Positions 6,288 through 8,660 of a DNA stretch of 8,660 nucleotides are shown here, one piece after another. This stretch comes from Thermoplasmata archaeon (GTDB lineage Archaea; Thermoplasmatota; Thermoplasmata; Thermoplasmatales; Thermoplasmataceae). The stretch covers positions 1 through 8,660 of the forward strand of contig JAJYDZ010000050.1 of assembly GCA_021790415.1 (NCBI GenBank), in the 5' to 3' direction. The position numbers were made by a program, and so were the translations under genes. Below the pieces are notes generated by a model, which worked only from the letters and a program-made list of their open reading frames with translations, had not been told where the DNA came from and made no database searches. The first letter of the stretch is position 1; each line of letters starts with the position of its first letter.

Positions 6288-7564
6288 TGGCAAAAGAAAG
6301 TTATTCTGACATTTATTTTCATGGAAAATTTTATAGAAAGGGCATTTTCGACGATCTTTATATTGGAGTAAGCAACGGGAAGATATCAGAAATATCGAAA
6401 TTTAGGAATAATGCTAAAGTAGTGGAACTGGAAAATGCAGTGTTTCCAGGTTCAACCGATATGCACGTTCATTTCAGAGACCCGGGGGAAACAGAAAAAG
6501 AGGATTTTACCACAGGTAGCATATCTGCAATCTTTGGAGGGACAACGACAGTTTTTGATATGCCAAATAATATGATTCCTATAGTTGACTATGAAGTTTA
6601 TGAGAGTAAGAGAAACGCACTGAAGGGAAGATCATTTTGTGATTATGGTTTATATTCTATGTTTAATGGAGGAAACGAAACCGTCATTCACGAGGAATCT
6701 GTAGGTGTAAAAATATACATGGGAGAAAGTACCAATGCAAAAGGCGTAGAAAACATAGATGAAAAGATTCAATCTTCACTGGATAATCTTGGGAAAAATA
6801 TTGTATTCCATGGAGAGTCAGGTGAATGCTTAAAGAAAAGCAACGTAGCTTTGAATAACATGTGTGATCACAGTATATCAAGAAATACAGAATGTGAAAG
6901 AATAGCTGTAGATAAGCTTAACAAATTCCGGATATCCAGGAAGATTATGGCACATTTGAGTGACTTTAACAATGTTGAACTAATAAAAAATCAGACATTT
7001 AAAACTGAGATACTTCCACAGCACATGCTTTTGTCATGTGAAAAATTAGAAAATTCTTGGGGCAAGGTAAATCCTCCAATCAGAGATGAGAAGATAAGAG
7101 AGAAGAATTTCCAGGCATATCTTGATGGAAAGATCGATGTCCTTTCATCAGATCATGCTCCTCACACAGAACGCGATAAGGGAGAATTAAAATATGCCAA
7201 ATCTGGTATGATTGGAGTAGAGACAAGAGTGCCTTTAATATTAGCACTTATAAGAAAAAAGATCGTCCCACTCTCAATATTTGTGAAAACGGCCATAGAA
7301 ACCCCACCACTCCTTTTTGGCATTAAGAAAGGGTTGATTGAAAAAGGGTATCAGGCTGATTTTTTCACAGTTGATTTCTCATCAACACAGAGGATAAGCG
7401 AGGAAAAATTGCATTCCAAAAATCCATTCACACCGTTTCACGGATTTGAAGCTATTTTTCCAAAGGATGTAATATTAGGGGGAGAAATTGCTTTGCAAGG
7501 AAGAGAATTGATTGAAGATCATTTCGGCAAATATATACCGCTAAAGAAGCCCGAAGTGGTCTAA
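6287..7564 (+). CDS. pyrC: Dihydroorotase
   Basis: PyrC closes carbamoyl-aspartate to dihydroorotate, the third step of UMP synthesis, using a zinc site in an amidohydrolase barrel. I take the ATG at 6287 (425 residues), which overlaps the queE stop by one base and follows the ribosome-like site GAGGGGTG (6275-6282). The in-frame ATG at 6263 would add only eight residues and lies inside queE. Metal and substrate motifs are DMHVHFRDPGE (His60, His62, Arg64), VKIYMG with Lys142 as candidate bridging lysine, His175 (VFHGES), His223 (MAHLSD), NPPIR (262-266) and SSDHAPHT with Asp289. The family also includes allantoinases, but the neighbours pyrD and pyrK decide for dihydroorotase. The 3' end overlaps the convergent phosphatase gene by 24 bases. 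Confidence 0.94.
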   Translation: MAKESYSDIYFHGKFYRKGIFDDLYIGVSNGKISEISKFRNNAKVVELENAVFPGSTDMHVHFRDPGETEKEDFTTGSISAIFGGTTTVFDMPNNMIPIVDYEVYESKRNALKGRSFCDYGLYSMFNGGNETVIHEESVGVKIYMGESTNAKGVENIDEKIQSSLDNLGKNIVFHGESGECLKKSNVALNNMCDHSISRNTECERIAVDKLNKFRISRKIMAHLSDFNNVELIKNQTFKTEILPQHMLLSCEKLENSWGKVNPPIRDEKIREKNFQAYLDGKIDVLSSDHAPHTERDKGELKYAKSGMIGVETRVPLILALIRKKIVPLSIFVKTAIETPPLLFGIKKGLIEKGYQADFFTVDFSSTQRISEEKLHSKNPFTPFHGFEAIFPKDVILGGEIALQGRELIEDHFGKYIPLKKPEVV

Positions 7565-8209
7565 AACCTCAACCACGCCTTCACCAAACTCTCTCTTGGC
7601 AACAAATTCAGATTTATCTTTTAATATGTCGACTGAATTTGAGAGTGCTGCCTTGTGTACCCCGTCCATATACATGGAAATATCATTCTCAGAATCACCA
7701 CAGACAAGAACCTCATCCTTCCTTATCTTTAAAATGTTTAGGAACGATTCAACAGCATGACCTTTATCTTGATTATGGTTAAGTATGTGATAGGCAAATT
7801 TACTGTTTTGAATGACCACATTAAATTCCTTCACATAATCTTTTATCAAATTTGGATTTCCGGAGTAGTAAAAGGCAACAGAAGTCTCTCTCCAGCGATT
7901 TGTCATCGGCTCAGTTACATTAAATTTAGCTTTCAAGTGACTCAGGACTTTTAAAGGCACCTCTTTACTGAAATCTGTTCTAATATTATTGTTAGCAAGT
8001 ATGATCCCGCCATTTTCTCCCGCAAGATTTCCTTTTAGGCCAATGATATTTCTGATTCCAACCATTACCGGTAAAACGTTCCCACTACAAAGATCAATTA
8101 CAATTCCTTTTTCTTCTGCAATTCTAAGCATTTTTATTGTATTGGGAGAAATCTGTAATGTCATATCAGTTATGGTTCCATCTATGTCCAGAATAACTCT
8201 CTTAATCAT
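7541..8209 (-). CDS. Phosphoglycolate phosphatase, archaeal HAD family (Thermoplasma TA0175 type)
   Basis: This is a cytoplasmic Mg2+-dependent HAD phosphatase (class IIB cap), of the family in which TA0175 of Thermoplasma acidophilum removes phosphate from 2-phosphoglycolate. With the ATG at 8209 it has 222 residues, near the size of that protein. HAD motifs are: I, ILDIDGTITD, with nucleophile Asp8 and acid Asp10; II, IDLCSGN, with Ser; III, the Lys in NQDKGHAV; IV, VCGDSENDISMY. AGENGGII is also typical of the family. The frame could extend to a TTG at 8230 with seven extra codons, but ATG fits the usual MIKRVILDIDGT opening and a TATA-like box 25 bases upstream. It converges on pyrC with a 24-base overlap and diverges from the RNase P gene. 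Substrate assignment rests on family resemblance; sugar-phosphate activity is possible. Confidence 0.9.
   Translation of the reverse strand: MIKRVILDIDGTITDMTLQISPNTIKMLRIAEEKGIVIDLCSGNVLPVMVGIRNIIGLKGNLAGENGGIILANNNIRTDFSKEVPLKVLSHLKAKFNVTEPMTNRWRETSVAFYYSGNPNLIKDYVKEFNVVIQNSKFAYHILNHNQDKGHAVESFLNILKIRKDEVLVCGDSENDISMYMDGVHKAALSNSVDILKDKSEFVAKREFGEGVVEVLDHFGLL
7613..7626 (+). terminator. Possible T-rich terminator of the pyr operon
   Basis: A T-rich stretch (TTTATCTTTTAATA) lies about 50 bases after the pyrC stop, inside the opposing phosphatase gene. U-rich tracts of this sort can end archaeal transcripts, but nothing else supports it. Confidence 0.22.
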
Positions 8210-8219
8210 ATCTTCAAAT

Positions 8220-8227
8220 TTTATATA
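8220..8227 (+). promoter_or_regulatory. TATA box for the RNase P subunit gene
   Basis: TTTATATA is a near-perfect archaeal TATA box, preceded by AAATT, which fits a BRE-like purine stretch. Its centre is about 25 bases upstream of the TTG at 8249, pointing to that codon as a leaderless start. It lies within 20 bases of the divergent phosphatase start. Confidence 0.5.
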
Positions 8228-8230
8228 CAA

Positions 8231-8237
8231 TTTAATT
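8231..8237 (-). promoter_or_regulatory. TATA-like box for the phosphatase gene
   Basis: On the minus strand this reads AATTAAA, centred 25 bases upstream of the phosphatase ATG at 8209. It is a weaker match than the neighbouring plus-strand box and almost touches it, so the two promoters could hardly be occupied at once. Confidence 0.35.
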
Positions 8238-8239
8238 CT

Positions 8240-8539
8240 TTGTGTTCGTTGAAGGACAGGTCTGAAGTAAAAAAAATAGCAAATTCGAGGATAAACAACA
8301 TGTTCAGCTTGAGCAATGTTTGTGCCAATAAAGAACCAGTTTTAAGTAAACGCTATCTAATATTGATGGAAAAAATTGCCCTTAGATCTGACGTAACCAT
8401 ACCAAGAAGAATAAAGTTACTATACTGTAAAAACTGTAAAAGGCTTTACAAGGATAACAGCAGGATTAGGATAACTGCAAAAACATTGAAAATTACCTGT
8501 ATTGCCTGCGGTGATATAAGAAGGATCGTATTAGATTAA
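8240..8539 (+). CDS. rnp4: Ribonuclease P protein component 4 (Rpp21/Rpr2 family)
   Basis: This is a zinc-ribbon subunit of archaeal RNase P, which trims the 5' leader of pre-tRNA; in known systems it acts together with Rpp29. An N-terminal helical part (about 8-50, with KKIANSRINNMFSLSN and SKRYLILMEKIAL) is followed by IPRRIKLLYCKNC and a ribbon with Cys63-x2-Cys66 and Cys87-x2-Cys90 (counting from 8240), ending in CGDIRRIVLD, a typical family end. At about 96-99 residues it has the normal size. No ATG is available upstream of the first helix. The frame opens at TTG 8240, but TTG 8249 (96 residues) is the better start because it lies about 25 bases from a strong TATA box. Its stop overlaps the convergent partial gene by four bases. 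Confidence 0.9.
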   Translation: MCSLKDRSEVKKIANSRINNMFSLSNVCANKEPVLSKRYLILMEKIALRSDVTIPRRIKLLYCKNCKRLYKDNSRIRITAKTLKITCIACGDIRRIVLD

Positions 8540-8660
8540 TCATTCAGGGTTTCTATTTGGAAAAGAACTTTAAATCCCTCTAACGTTGCCTGAATTTTAT
8601 CGGCAAACCATATGGAATCTTCGGTGGTTGCATTTTCACCCCACTCATAAATAAGATCCT
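8536..8660 (-). CDS. C-terminal end of an unidentified protein, cut by the window edge
   Basis: Reading the minus strand from the right edge gives 40 open codons before a TAA at 8536-8538. The peptide (DLIYEWGENATTEDSIWF..., ending KVLFQIETLND) has balanced, protein-like composition, with an apparently helical stretch WFADKIQATLEGFKVLFQ. The other two frames of this strand hit stops within this stretch. It meets the RNase P gene tail to tail with a four-base overlap, like the other convergent pairs here. I do not recognise the family, and the start lies outside the window. Confidence 0.6.
   Translation of the reverse strand, partial: DLIYEWGENATTEDSIWFADKIQATLEGFKVLFQIETLND

Noticed and set aside
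1..8660. CRISPR arrays, insertion sequences, tRNA/rRNA genes, defence systems
   Set aside because: I saw no repeated spacer-repeat pattern, transposase, terminal repeats, tRNA-like cloverleaf or defence-gene motif; the genes are compact housekeeping genes with uniform composition.

Overview
The window looks like chromosomal DNA from an archaeon of the Thermoplasmatales type (Thermoplasma, Ferroplasma, Cuniculiplasma and relatives). The reasons are: an archaeal RNase P protein of the Rpp21/Rnp4 family; a phosphoglycolate phosphatase of the Thermoplasma TA0175 type and length; a class 1B dihydroorotate dehydrogenase with an archaeal-style PyrK; QueE, which in archaea serves archaeosine synthesis; AT-rich intergenic DNA; and TATA-like boxes about 25 bases upstream of start codons with no leader. 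The exact genus cannot be read from this DNA. There are no mobile elements, RNA genes or CRISPR arrays.

Region 1 (1-3118) is potassium uptake. The 3' part of kdpB, the P-type ATPase subunit of the KdpABC K+ pump, runs in from the left edge, and kdpC follows with a 7-base overlap. A tandem universal-stress-protein gene on the minus strand meets kdpC tail to tail with a 15-base overlap. No KdpD/KdpE regulator is visible. KdpC carries nine N-glycosylation sequons, whereas the visible KdpB has none.

Region 2 (3119-3981) holds two regulatory spacers around one small gene (3302-3787). Its product looks like a shortened HisA-related protein of unknown function. The left spacer contains an imperfect palindrome around a TATA-like box, and a direct repeat.

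Region 3 (3982-7564) is a tight four-gene operon, pyrD-pyrK-queE-pyrC. It covers dihydroorotase and the two-subunit dihydroorotate dehydrogenase of UMP synthesis, interrupted by the radical-SAM enzyme QueE of 7-deazaguanine synthesis. The first gene appears leaderless. The internal genes have Shine-Dalgarno-like sites, and queE starts at TTG.

Region 4 (7541-8660) holds a phosphoglycolate phosphatase gene (minus), convergent with pyrC over a 24-base overlap. Divergent from it is the RNase P subunit gene (plus), with only 39 bases between the likely starts and apparently interleaved promoters. Last comes the C-terminal end of an unidentified minus-strand gene cut by the right edge.

Most of the window is compact housekeeping DNA. 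I found no convincing wholly new system. The points most worth a second look are the sequon-loaded KdpC, the Usp-Kdp pairing, the short HisA-like protein, queE inside the pyrimidine operon, and the overlapping divergent promoters at 8209-8249.
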